Position numbers and translations under genes: made by a program
Origin: Chrysomallon squamiferum
Taxonomy: Eukaryota; Mollusca; Gastropoda; Neomphalida; Peltospiridae
Direction: 5' to 3'
DNA length: 12,500 nucleotides
Assembly: GCA_012295275.1 (NCBI GenBank)
Contig: CM022677.1
Span: forward strand, 24,355,809-24,368,308
In this document: positions 1 through 9,146 of the stretch, one piece after another
Position numbering within the stretch: position 1 is the stretch's first letter
Layout of the letters: each line of letters begins with the position of its first letter
The notes under the pieces: generated by a model
Told to the model about the DNA's origin: nothing
Seen by the model: only the letters and a program-made list of their open reading frames with translations
Database searches by the model: none

Positions 1-1068
1 AAATTAAAAAAAAAAAAAAGTAGAGATTAAACAGAACGGATAATCTGTATATGTGCATCCCCGAAAAAAAAAAATAAGTAACTGTTTTCATAGAGTTTAA
101 AGAGTAAAAATTGATTAAATAAAGATTTTAATTTTTTTTTTTTTTATCTATTTAATTTTTAATATTTTAACGATATAACTGAATGAAATACGTTTAAAAT
201 AAACAGAAAAAAATACTTCAAAAATTTGAAAATTCCTTTATTTACATCACGGGTAATTACTTTCAGATGAACAAACGTAGCGTTCTTTGTTGTCGGTGCT
301 CTCACTAAGATGGAAGAATTATCCAAACAATTAACCAATGGCTTCCAATTGGTAACGATGTAAAAATATTCTTTTAAATGTGAAATCCTAAGTTTAACAA
401 CACCCACACAACAAAGAGGATTTAGCAGTCACAAGGATATTAACTTCCAGAAGTCTCCTAACAAAAAATCGGTGCATTTTGCACTGGGGATAATCGTTTA
501 GTGTAAGTGTGAATACACAGGTTAAAGACCTACATAACTAGGACAAAAATTAAACTCGTTATTAAATCGGTCATACCATTCATTCTGTTATTTAAGTTTT
601 TATTTGTTTATTTTTGTCTTCTAATTTTATTTTTATTTTTTAATAATATAGCTCTGTGTTATGGCTTATAAGAGAACATGTATACAAACTGCATTTAATC
701 AGAGCTTGATGTTAAGAGAAACTTTAAATTAGTAATGTTTTGTTATTTAGTTCTTTAGAAATTAGACAGATCTGTTTACTTGCTGGTTCCTATCAGAACA
801 ACCAACATATTTTTTTTTTTTTAAATATATATTATGTTTTTAACAATGAATTTAAAAAAGGACAGACTTTCACAGATGTAAACAATACTTATAATATATA
901 TATAGCATCCATTAATCATTTTCATTTCATAAGCCATATTGGACAGTTTATATTTAGTTTAAAAGAAAACAAATCAGCTAATTTTGTGAAACAAAATATT
1001 CACAATGTAAAATAAATGATCTAGTAGTCAGAAAATAATTATATTACAAACTATTTTCAATTTAAGAA
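1..1068. other. Non-coding, AT-rich upstream sequence
   Basis: No supported gene lies here. There are poly-A and poly-T runs near 6-19, 64-73 and 133-145, and another poly-T at about 811-822. A small perfect hairpin (GTGCA, three-base loop, TGCAC) sits at 472-484. The stretch 240-560 is of higher complexity than its surroundings, with a minus-strand 82-codon frame at 159-407. That frame has no recognisable domain and a low-complexity end. Confidence 0.6.
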
Positions 1069-1077
1069 ATAATAATG

Positions 1078-1113
<36 letters not shown>
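1069..1113. repeat. (AAT)n microsatellite
   Basis: About 14 AAT units, with one GAT interruption near the left end, pass into a short AT run. Confidence 0.95.
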
Positions 1114-1330
1114 TATAGAGTACATTGCCTCTAGTGTAACTTCTAATTAATGCTTTATTTAGTCCACCATGCTAATATTTGAGGAATTTAAACAAAAGAT
1201 GCTAACACAGATTAAATAAAAGGGCACATCCTAAATTTCTGACAGTTCAGATGAAAATACATCACAACAGTTTATATCCAAATTGTAGTGACTAAAACTT
1301 GTTCAGTAACTGAAACATTTTCTGACAACC

Positions 1331-1820
1331 ATTAGTTAAAAATTACATGATCTAAGACACAAACATTTTTATATCTTTGACCATATTAAGAAAAATATTA
1401 TATATGAAACTATTTAGATCAAATAACAATGTTTATTAAGAAATTTTATACATTGAAGCTATTATAATCAAATAAACAACTCTATATTTTTGCTCATATT
1501 AAAAATATTATAGGTGAAAGTATTTAAATGAGATAATTTTATATTTTTGTTTATATTAAGAAAAAGTTTATGAATGAAACCATTTAAAACATATACATTT
1601 TTTTTTAATATTTTTGCTCTTATTAAGAAATCTTTTTATACTTGAAGCTATTAAAATCAAATACGTAATTTTATATGTTTGATCATATTACTACAGCTGT
1701 TATATTTGAAACTATTTAAAAGAAATAAAAATGTTAATGCTTTTTTTCCCCTTATTAAGAAAACTTATATACATGAAACTAAATCAAATAAAGATGTTTT
1801 AATGTTTGTTGATCAAAAGG
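1331..1820 (+). repeat. Degenerate ~62-bp tandem repeat, about 7-8 copies
   Basis: Units begin ATTAAGAAA, then a T/A stretch, then TGAAACTATTTAAATCAAATA, then ATGTTT or TATATTTTTG, and often end in CTCAT or GATCAT before the next ATTAAG. Copy starts are at about 1331 (weak), 1385, 1435, 1498, 1555, 1622, 1687 and 1754, so spacing is 50-67 bases. Copies differ from each other at many positions, which indicates an old array. No coding frame follows the period. Confidence 0.8.
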
Positions 1821-2342
1821 TTTATATGTGTCTTATTATGTTTTCAACAATTTTTTAAAAAAAAATTATAGAAGTTTTCTGCTGTTTATCAGCTATTCAT
1901 TTTTATCTCTGTTCATTATTCTTCAATTTGTTTGTTTAAAATCTTTATTTAGTTCTTTCATAAGACTGACATAGCTTGAGAAATTATTCAAGATGTCAAC
2001 AAGACCCCTGAACTTTTGTATATGATGTTACCCATAGGTTCAATGCAGTAAGCATATGGAAAAATCCCAGCTACAAATCTCGAAATTTTGAAAAAGAAAA
2101 TAAAAATCAAGATTTTTATTATTTCACCTTTTTTTTTTTCATTTGAAAATAAAGGTTATTGAACTTAGGTCTGATCAGAATTAATGACCATTCTGTCAAA
2201 AATAATGAACTTTTTTTGAGAACCAAATTGAAAAAACAAATTTTTTTTTTTTTTAAAAGCAGTTGTTGACAAATTCTCTTGATTATCTCCCTTTATGAAG
2301 TAAAAAGAAGAAAAAAAGTCACTACCAGAAAGTTATAGGTCA
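1821..2342. other. Non-coding AT-rich stretch, nothing recognised
   Basis: Sequence of moderate complexity with poly-T and poly-A runs near 1854, 2130 and 2240. No gene, exon-like segment or repeat family was identified. Confidence 0.6.
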
Positions 2343-2377
2343 ACACACACACACACACACATGCACACACACACACA
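2343..2377. repeat. (AC)n microsatellite with one interruption
   Basis: Two AC runs are separated by a single ATGC interruption near 2361-2364. The methionine-starting frame that begins inside it is microsatellite read-through, not a gene. Confidence 0.95.
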
Positions 2378-3030
2378 TGATACAAAATTAACAATGGATT
2401 CAAGAGAAACAAAAATTCTCAGAATGAAAAAAGAACTTTTTTTATTATTTTTTTTTTTATGTATTTCTTCATACAAATGTACCCATATTGAGAAAACATG
2501 TTTAAAATTTCAAATGAATAATGTAAACCAAAGAATAAATTTATATTTTCACAAAAACAAAACTTTTAAAGCTGGTCTCATATTTGGATTTACTCACCTG
2601 TTTTGAACATTTTAATGATCAAATATTTTGAAACTGCACAAATTAAAATAGATTTAATAACATTTTTCTAAATATATTCATTTGATATAATTATCATATT
2701 GTCCCTGAAACTATATTTAAACATAACAAAATGAGTGTGTCAAAACAAACTATGTCTACAGATAACTGAAGTAATTAAATATAGTTAATAAACATAAAGG
2801 TCAGTCACACAATATTTATCACAATATGTTGAAAACATTACAGAAAGACGTTTGGTCAATATTTATAGCTTTTCGACTTTGGTTATGTTTATTTTACTTC
2901 AGCAGAGCTTTGATGTTAGCAACACACATTTTCTTATTCTTTAATACTTATAAAGAGTAAGGAAAGCAATTCTCTCATTTTTACACTGTTATGGGGATAA
3001 TATTTTTTTATCTAATTAATTATTATAATT
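2378..3030. other. Non-coding AT-rich stretch upstream of Smad exon
   Basis: No gene or recognised element. The 81-codon plus-strand frame that starts in the CA repeat and runs to 2606 is lysine-, phenylalanine- and asparagine-rich, as expected of random AT-rich DNA. It has no domain. Confidence 0.6.
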
Positions 3031-3097
3031 TTTATTTACTTATTTATTTATTTATTTATTTATTTTATAATTTTTATTTATTTATTTATTTATTTTT
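3031..3097. repeat. (TTTA)n microsatellite
   Basis: TTTA/ATTT units are interrupted once by TTTTATAATTTT near 3062-3073. The tract provides the pyrimidine-rich stretch before the AG at 3101. Confidence 0.9.
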
Positions 3098-3101
3098 GCA
3101 G
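3071..3101 (+). other. Alternative candidate 3' splice site
   Basis: A TTTA-repeat tract runs into TATTTTTGCAG, with AG at 3100-3101. This is a strong acceptor by eye, with a long T-rich tract and a C before the AG. Use of it would give a 5' UTR of at least 139 bases before the Smad start. That UTR would contain an upstream 20-codon frame beginning at 3106 (MEDNSVTNIN...) and ending at TAA 3166-3168, in the same frame as Smad but closed by that stop. Confidence 0.4.
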
Positions 3102-3206
3102 TGGAATGGAAGACAACTCAGTTACCAATATCAATTCATGTTTAAATTTGTGTGTGGGGAGGGGATAAGACAGAGAGGTGGGGTAATTCCTTGTCGATTA
3201 CATTAT

Positions 3207-3226
3207 TTTTTATTTCTGTTTTACAG
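3207..3226 (+). other. Candidate 3' splice site just upstream of Smad start
   Basis: A pyrimidine-rich stretch ends in TTTCTGTTTTACAG at 3226, 14 bases before the Smad ATG. An exon starting at 3227 would carry GTATGC and a minimal upstream reading frame (ATG CAT TAA, 3229-3237). This would make 3241-3443 the second exon of the gene, after a 5' UTR exon outside or earlier in the window. It competes with the acceptor at 3101, and an uninterrupted 5' UTR cannot be excluded. Confidence 0.5.
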
Positions 3227-3237
3227 GTATGCATTAA

Positions 3238-3449
<212 letters not shown>

Positions 3450-3484
3450 TCATTCAATAGTGATTGATTAGAGTTCAGATTTAA

Positions 3485-3501
3485 CAGTCAGTCAGTCAGT
3501 C
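3485..3501. repeat. Short (CAGT)4 tandem repeat
   Basis: Four CAGT units lie 42 bases inside the intron. It is a minor microsatellite with no sign of function. Confidence 0.85.
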
Positions 3502-3504
3502 CTG

Positions 3505-3600
3505 ATTGTCTATACGTATTTATTTATTATGGCAAAGTATTTTACAAAGCAGCTTTTTCCATATAACAAAATACATTCAAGGATGCTTTACAGTGTAAAC
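3505..3600 (-). mobile_element. Possible SINE/LINE 3'-tail remnant
   Basis: Read on the minus strand this stretch goes TGTAAAGCATCCTTGAATGT, then ATATGGAAAAAGC, then TTTGTAAAATA, and ends in ATAATAAATAAATA. The order resembles the common animal retroposon tail in which GTAAAGCGC-TTGAGTGT is followed by AGAAAAGCGCTATATAAAT and a simple A/T-rich 3' end. It is heavily diverged and the body to its right (3600-3780) is not recognisable. The assignment rests on remembered motif order only. Confidence 0.35.
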
Positions 3601-4051
3601 TAATAAACTTAAGATATAAAAAAGTCATGGACATGCAATTATTAAGATAATTATAAACATAATGGTGAACATATTTAAAAAAATTGTCTCACTTGTTGTT
3701 GGCTACCCTTGACAAAACTAATGACAGACCATTGGACAGGTTTTAAAATTATTTTCTTTTTGTTGTACGCACAGTAAGGGTTCGGTATTTGATAATGTTG
3801 ATATTTTCTTGAATTAAATCTCTGATTATTTATTTAGAGTTTAGATTACAGGTTATAAAAGAGTCACTGAATAAAAAGAGACAGCAAAATATCAGGTTAA
3901 TAGTTTGTAACTTTAAAAAAAATATTTATGTTTTTATTTGGGCTGTATACTATATAAATACATTATATGGACTTTGAATGAATGCTCAATTTTCCATACA
4001 CAAAAATAACTAAGGAAATAAAAAAACTAATCTTCTGTATGACAATGTTAG
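3601..4051. other. Intronic, nothing recognised
   Basis: AT-rich intron with no exon-like or repeat structure, apart from the possible body of the retroposon remnant at its left end. Confidence 0.55.
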
Positions 4052-4071
4052 AAAAAAAAAAAAAAAAAAAA
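4052..4071. repeat. Poly-A run of 20
   Basis: Uninterrupted A run within the intron. No retroposon body was recognised next to it on the left, so it is listed only as a homopolymer. Confidence 0.95.
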
Positions 4072-4154
4072 CTCCTTTTGGTTGTCCTGTGAAACTGAAA
4101 GCTTGTAATGTACACAGAAATAAACTTTTGTAAAATAACAAGTAATAAAGTTTA

Positions 4155-4400
4155 TACAGGCTGAGTATCCCTCACCTGAAATGCATGGTACTGGAAATGT
4201 TTTAAGCATTTTTCAGTTTCTATAACATAAGTAAATAGCCAGAGAATAGGATGTAAGTCTAAACACAAAAAGAAAACAGGATATAAATCTAAATACATAA
4301 TGAGAATATATTTTTATACATCTTATCAATAAAGATGGTCTAATGATAATTTTATACACCATTTTTAATAAATTTTCAGCGTAAAATAAAATTTGTGATT
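4155..4400 (+). mobile_element. Tigger/pogo-type (MER2-like) DNA transposon remnant
   Basis: The element starts CAGGCTGAGTATCCC at 4157, directly after a TA dinucleotide, which is the target used by Tc1/mariner-pogo elements. It continues CCTGAAATGCATGGTACTGG, then TTTCAGTTTC. The interior keeps the order AAGTCTAAACACAAA (4256-4270), TTTTATACATCTTAT, GATAATTTTATACACCATTT, TTTAATAAATTTT and AAAATTTGTG (to about 4397). This is the order I remember from vertebrate MER2/Tigger-type elements. No transposase frame is present, so it would be non-autonomous or a fragment. I could not find the matching inverted terminus (GGGATACTCAGCCTG) to the right, so the 3' end is lost or beyond recognition. A 30-bp internal duplication (4248-4270 and 4278-4300) is present. 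Confidence 0.55.
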
Positions 4401-5208
4401 TGAAAATATAAGCTACACTATAGAACAGATACTAAATTACTTTTCTAGTCTTGATGAGCAGAATTTTTATTTTTCCAACAGCAAGATACAAAATCTACAA
4501 AAGTGTTTAAATTGCATGTGACTGTATACATATACACAACAGAAAGAGTGCGGAACACACATTATACAGGCTTCAACTTTTACCATAGCAGTGACAGCAA
4601 GTGTCTAGTTTGCCCTCCATAACCTGCCTTGGTGTCTCAGTATTTATACAGTCATCTCAACAGTAAAACCATGTGACAGCCCTACCAGGGGTGTGTCTCC
4701 ATGCCCTTCCCTTAAAACCCATTGGTTCATAGAACATGTCGAGTTAAAAACTATAACAACATAAAATTTCTTGCCGTTTTTCTGTCAATAGAGTAAATTT
4801 TAGATTCATGACATGACATGACATCGTGGATGCAGCCATATTTGCATAATGGAACAAGTTCATGGTGTACAATGTCAGGATTATCTTTGTTCAATATCTC
4901 TACAGCCTTGACCTTTTAACTGGAAATTTCACTGCAAGTCAGAATTTAAAAAAATTCAAATAGCAGAATCTTAAGCAAAGCTGTCAAGTTCTTGTTTTAG
5001 GTCCAGTGATTCAAATAAAATTGGTTTGGAATAGTTACTGGTTATAAAACGGAGTGTGAAGCAACCTTAGTGATTTCTGTGAACACTTGATCAAAATTAA
5101 GTTTCCTTAGTTCCCTAAAATTTCTGATTCATCCCAAATTATTGAGATTATTTATGATATATAAAAAGCCCCAAAAGACTAAGTCAGTTTTTTTTATAGT
5201 TTTTTTAA
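4401..5208. other. Intronic, no gene; somewhat higher complexity at 4560-4760
   Basis: No exon or known element was recognised. The part at 4560-4760 is less AT-rich, with several GTCT tetramers and one CCATTGGTT (CCAAT-like) box at 4719-4727. A small CATGA triple repeat is at 4807-4823. Some of this may be the undetected 3' part of the Tigger-like element. Confidence 0.5.
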
Positions 5209-5247
5209 ATTATTATTATTATTATTATTATTATTTTTTTTTTTTTT
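5209..5247. repeat. (ATT)n microsatellite with poly-T
   Basis: About nine ATT units are followed by a T run. Simple repeat in the intron. Confidence 0.95.
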
Positions 5248-5297
5248 AACTTACCCCCTGTTGCAACTTAGCTGAGCATGTTTGCATGTATAATGTG

Positions 5298-5323
5298 ATG
5301 AGAGAGAGAGAGAGAGAGAGAGA
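5298..5323. repeat. (GA)n microsatellite
   Basis: About 12 uninterrupted GA units. Confidence 0.95.
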
Positions 5324-5408
5324 TGAAATAAGCATGAACAAAATCTGTGTTGAACAATATTATTGTTTTGTTATATTGTTTTTCATTCTTCCTTACATTT
5401 TATTTCAG

Positions 5409-5870
5409 AGTGATTTTGGGTGAAAATCAACAGTTTAATCACTGAGTTTTATTCTTTTTTAGTTTATTATTTACGTGAGTCATTATGCATGAAATAACAC
5501 AACAGTTTTATCACCCAGTTTTGTTTTTATGATCATTATTAACATGAAATATGAAATAACAAACATATCTTTTTTCAAACTGGTCTAAAGGCTGCACAGA
5601 AAGAAGGTTTTAAACATCTTACCATCTTTTGTTTGTCAGCCAGTTTCGTTTTTGAGTCATTATTAACATGAAATATGAAATAACAAACATTTCTTTTTGT
5701 CCTTAGGTTTGAGAAAACGGGGGTTTAACCATGACCCCTGTTACCATCATTCTGCCAGCCTGTTTTCTTTTTTATTCATTATTAACATGAAATATAAAAT
5801 AAATTACATTTCTCTTTTTTTTTAAGTTTGATCCTTAGGTTGGCAAAAAAGAAGGACTTAAAACATGGCC
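5409..5870 (+). repeat. Degenerate ~120-bp tandem repeat, two full units plus partial copies
   Basis: The most conserved core is TCATTATTAACATGAAATAT followed by (G/A)AAATAACAAACAT. It starts at 5533, 5657 and 5776 (spacing 124 and 119), with a shorter relative at 5480. A second block, CAGTTTAATCACTGAGTTTT or the like, comes before the core at about 5430, 5503, 5637 and 5757. A third, AGAAGG-TTTAAACAT or AGAAGGACTTAAAACATG, follows it. The leftmost units are only 50-75 bp long, so the full unit seems to have gained an insertion. No coding period is present. Confidence 0.8.
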
Positions 5871-6579
5871 AAAAATCCAATCTCTGAATTGTGATAAACT
5901 CTTTTCCTAAACTAAATATTGCAGAACAAAACATATTTGACTTTTTTTAAATTTCCCATTTATACTGAACAAGTAGGCCTAGCTCTAGCAATAGTTGAGG
6001 GGATAGTGTTATAAATGTGTTATAAATCTGTTATAAAATGACTCTGTGACAAATGAGGGGGGATATAAAACTTTGGATTATTTCTACCCACTTCAGGACT
6101 GGTAACACAATAATGTGACTGTTTCCTGTTTTCCTGTATCAGGGAAATCTTTTTTTTTATTATTATTTCTGTCTACGTAAAACAGTGGCATGATAAAATG
6201 ACAATTAATTTTTTTTTCCTGTATTGGGGAAGGTGCATTGTAAATATGACTTACTGCTAAGGTAATGGTGGCAGCAGATTTTTCACTCTCACACTCAAAT
6301 GAACTCATACATCCAGGTGTTTGATGTTTATAACCAATCACTGAAAGTGTTCTTTTCAGTTAGCTGAGCTACATAATTGTTTTTGAAAATAATATCAGTT
6401 CAGAATGAGGTTCAGTGTACTACTACAAAAAATATATCCAATATCATCATCGTAATCATCTCATAATTATTATATTTTAATTTATTTTTATGTTAACTAA
6501 ACCTTGTTGTTTGCCTTGATTCTTGGTAGATCAGTTTATGGACTTCAAGATAACGTATCTAAGGGGTGTGGCAGTGGGA
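5871..6579. other. Intronic, no gene recognised
   Basis: Contains a short 11-bp tandem triplet (GTTATAAATxT at 6008, 6019 and 6030) and T runs. The minus-strand 82-codon frame at 6093-6341 has no domain or exon signature. Confidence 0.55.
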
Positions 6580-6589
6580 TGATTGACAG
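6580..6589 (+). promoter_or_regulatory. Candidate PBX-PREP/MEIS (TALE homeodomain) site
   Basis: TGATTGACAG is an exact match to the remembered decameric PBX-PREP consensus. A GGGGTGTGG (KLF/Sp-like) box lies just before it (6563-6571). The function is inferred from the motif alone. Confidence 0.3.
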
Positions 6590-7149
6590 CTTAATTGACT
6601 AAATGGGTGTGACATTTGTGTGCATTATTATGTCTCACTGCTATTTGAATAGTGGTGTAGACAGAGAGCTCAGTGCAGTTAAGTGATATTCTGTATAACT
6701 GTGTTATGTCTATTAATATTTTCATTGTCTAAACATTTTTATTAATATATTTGTTTTACAGATTTGTTTGCTTATGCTGTTTTGCTTTTGAATTTTGTGC
6801 CATTAAAATTAGTTCTTGTATTTTACATGTATGTATTATTGTATGTATATATGTATGTGTATATATATATTCATTCATCTGTGTTTATCAGTGACTTCCA
6901 AATACAATTTTTTGTAAATGCTAGGGTGTTTAAAACATTTATAAATATTTCATCATTACCTCTTTTAATCTAACATTGGTAAATAATTAATTATTAATTA
7001 TATCGCTAATGAATTTTAGTAAAAGAACCCTCCCCCAAGTAAAAAAAAAAAGAAATACATTATGATGTTGTAGAAGAAAATAGTAATATTTAAAATTAAA
7101 AGAATCAACAATCAGAAACTTTTAAAACTAACAAAAGTTCTGTGACATT
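6590..7149. other. Intronic, AT-rich, no gene
   Basis: Includes an alternating TATG/TATA stretch at about 6825-6872 and a run AATAATTAATTATTAATTATA near 6981-7001. The plus-strand frame at 6764-6973 is hydrophobic low-complexity read-through with no support. Confidence 0.6.
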
Positions 7150-7330
7150 CTATCCCAGACAGATAATGATGTAACACCTCTCTTGATTGGTCTCTTATGT
7201 AACACTTTCACTGATTGGTCTGTTACATAACAGCAGCATGTGTTGGTCCAGTTTGACCTCCAGACATCACATGACTGGGGGTGGGGGTCATTGGATCATC
7301 TGCATGCAATTAGGTGATTTAACTGCAGTT
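7150..7330. promoter_or_regulatory. Candidate cis-regulatory block with duplicated inverted CCAAT boxes
   Basis: A 28-bp unit is duplicated in tandem. Each copy begins TGTAACAC (7170 and 7198) and carries GATTGGTCT (7185 and 7213); the second, CTGATTGGTC, matches the NF-Y consensus on the reverse strand. Further right are TGACCTC (7254-7260, a nuclear-receptor half-site on the reverse strand), TCACATGA (7267-7274, an E-box of MITF/TFE type), a GGGGGTGGGGG run, another ATTGG and TGCATGCAATTAG. The block is less AT-rich than its surroundings. A regulatory role is an inference. Confidence 0.3.
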
Positions 7331-7439
7331 TGTAACAAGTTGTTACACAATATTAACAGATAGCTTATACTCATATTGCAGGAGATAATGATTATTTTAA
7401 TTAAAAAACAATATTAATGCAGAAGTGATATACACTTTA

Positions 7440-8100
7440 TAGTTTTTATGATGCACTTCATACTTGTTTATCCTACATCTAATATCTTTATAATAATCTT
7501 TATTATGTAGTTAATATATCTTTATCATACACGTCATACTCTTCATCATACACTTCATACTTCATTACCTTTACACTTCATACTTTATCAGGAACTTCGT
7601 ATTTTTAAACTTAAATGTCATGCTGTTCAAAGAAATATTTAACATAAAATGAGCTTTTATTTTTTTTTTTTCATCACCATGTAACCTGCACTTCTCTATC
7701 CTCTCTACAAACACTTCACAACAAATATTTAATACATATGAGCACTTCAGACATATACAGAAACTGTCAAATATGTATTTTTCAAAGTTCTATCAGAAAT
7801 ATATTTCACACTGTTTTTTTTTGTCATATTTTCACCACAAATATACTTTTCATTTTAAACTGAACAAAACCTTTCATATATATAATTATCTAGTTTTTCA
7901 TATATATAAGCACTTCAAAAATGTTCAGAACTTGTCATGTTTTGTTTCTCAAGAATACTGTTTTAACACAAATCTATATATATATATACACACTTCATAT
8001 TTATAATTTTACAAAGTTCTTAAATTGTTTTTCTTGTTACAAACACTTTGTATTTGTATTAATACAAACACCATTTTCATTATCTACAAACATAAGAAAG
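7440..8100 (+). repeat. Degenerate CACTTCA-containing repeat region (old flank of minisatellite)
   Basis: CACTTCA or close variants recur (for example at 7453, 7547, 7565, 7709, 7743, 7911 and 7991), often with ATACTT, ATATACAGAA or TTCACAAATAT after them. Longer matching segments are seen at 7743-7795, 7910-7960 and 8400-8450: CACTTCA, then a CAGAA core, then TGTCA or CATGTT, then TTCAAG or TTCATC. The copies are strongly diverged and spacing is irregular. The plus-strand frames at 7773-8006 and 7921-8139 are read-through of this region. Confidence 0.55.
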
Positions 8101-8410
8101 CACTTCACACATATACAAATACAAACAAGCACTTCATGAATGTACAAACACAACAAAGCATTTCACAAATGTACAAACACAACAAACATTTCACCAAACT
8201 AGAAACACAACAAGCTCTTCCACAAATATACAAACACAAGCACTTCAAAAAGGTAAAACCAAAAAAAATTAAAAATTAAAAAAAAACAGTTCACAAAAGC
8301 AGAAAAACAAAAAAAATATATAGTTACAAAAACAACAAACACTTCACAAATGTACAAAACAGCAAGCACTTCGCAAATAAAAAAACCAAAAACAATAAGT
8401 ACTTCACAAG
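8101..8410 (+). repeat. ~29-bp minisatellite (CACTTCACAAATGTACAAACACAAxAAAG)
   Basis: Unit starts are at 8101, 8130, 8159, 8187, 8215, 8241, then 8287, 8340, 8367 and 8400. The first five spacings are 29, 29, 28, 28 and 26. Each copy reads CACTTCACAAATGTACAAAC or a close variant followed by an A/C-rich tail. The right half is interrupted by A-rich stretches. Apparent lysine/histidine/threonine-rich frames here (such as 8025-8279) come from the repeat. Confidence 0.85.
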
Positions 8411-8490
8411 TTTCCAGAACCTTTCATGTTATCTTTTCATCACAGACTCTTCATGCTTTTCATCACAAATATCCTTCACAATCGAACTCA

Positions 8491-8492
<2 letters not shown>

Positions 8493-8535
<43 letters not shown>

Positions 8536-8546
8536 CACACACACAA
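8493..8546. repeat. (CA)n microsatellite
   Basis: About 21 CA units, one lost base near 8534, then six more AC units. Confidence 0.95.
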
Positions 8547-8998
8547 GGACTTGAGAACGTGCGAGATTGTCTTTTCATCAACGTAAATAAAAGACAGGAT
8601 CAAACAAGATGTGTGGAACTAGAACAAGTCATTGACAACATCTTGACCAGACTTAGTTCCTCATAATCCCTCAGATGAATTTCTAATCAAGCGATAACAA
8701 TCTGTTGGCTTTTTTTTTCTGTGTTTTTTTTTTTGTTTCACTTCTTCACCATCTCTCATCTTTCTACTTACCGACAAGTTTGCTGAATAATGTCTTCTGA
8801 CAAGAAGGTTCTGCGTGTGACATATTTCATAAGGATGACTTTTTTTTTCTTTCTTTTTTTTGGATATATATATGTATATATATATATATATATAGCGAGA
8901 GAGAAAAAGTATCTAAGAGGAACAAAAAGCCACATTAACTGCCCACGGTTTACAGCCTGTCCGAATGGATCAATAAAAAAATAATGTAGGTTAATGTA
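8547..8998. other. Intronic, no gene recognised; contains (TA)n
   Basis: The part at 8550-8710 is of higher complexity but shows no open exon or known motif array. T runs lie near 8711-8734 and 8840-8860. A TA/TATG run at 8863-8894 comes before the GCGAGAGAG segment. The 64-codon frame at 8790-8984 has no domain. Confidence 0.55.
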
Positions 8999-9146
8999 AA
9001 GCCAGGATGAGCGCTTGTTGTTGCTGTTAAAAATAGCACCGTCCGCGACAACATCAAAGTGTCGCTGGATGGAACGTTTAATTTCCTGTCGTAGAGAAAG
9101 TACAGTCGAAATGAGTGGTCGAAATGTTTTAATTGCGGTGAAATAA
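8999..9146. other. CpG-bearing, less AT-rich block
   Basis: About ten CpG dinucleotides occur in roughly 130 bases, in an intron otherwise nearly free of them. The block has a direct repeat GTCGAAATG (9105-9113 and 9118-9126) and ACATCAAAG (9051-9059, a TCF/LEF-type core). A 25-codon frame starts at 9069 (MERLISCRRE...) and stops at 9146, but nothing supports it as coding. An enhancer, an alternative promoter or an unrecognised element is possible. Confidence 0.35.

Noticed and set aside
159-407. Minus-strand 82-codon frame with fairly normal composition in its first two thirds
   Set aside because: No recognisable domain, a low-complexity end and no splice or promoter context. A protein search would be needed to revive it.
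472-484. Small perfect hairpin GTGCA-TTT-TGCAC
   Set aside because: A five-base stem is expected by chance many times in a window of this size.
4561-4575. Second TATACAGGCT, as a possible second transposon end
   Set aside because: It is in the same orientation as the left end and the similarity stops after about ten bases, so it is probably chance.
4590-4740. Cluster of GTCT tetramers as Smad-binding elements (possible autoregulation)
   Set aside because: GTCT is too short and frequent, and no palindromic GTCTAGAC is present. Spacing shows no pattern.
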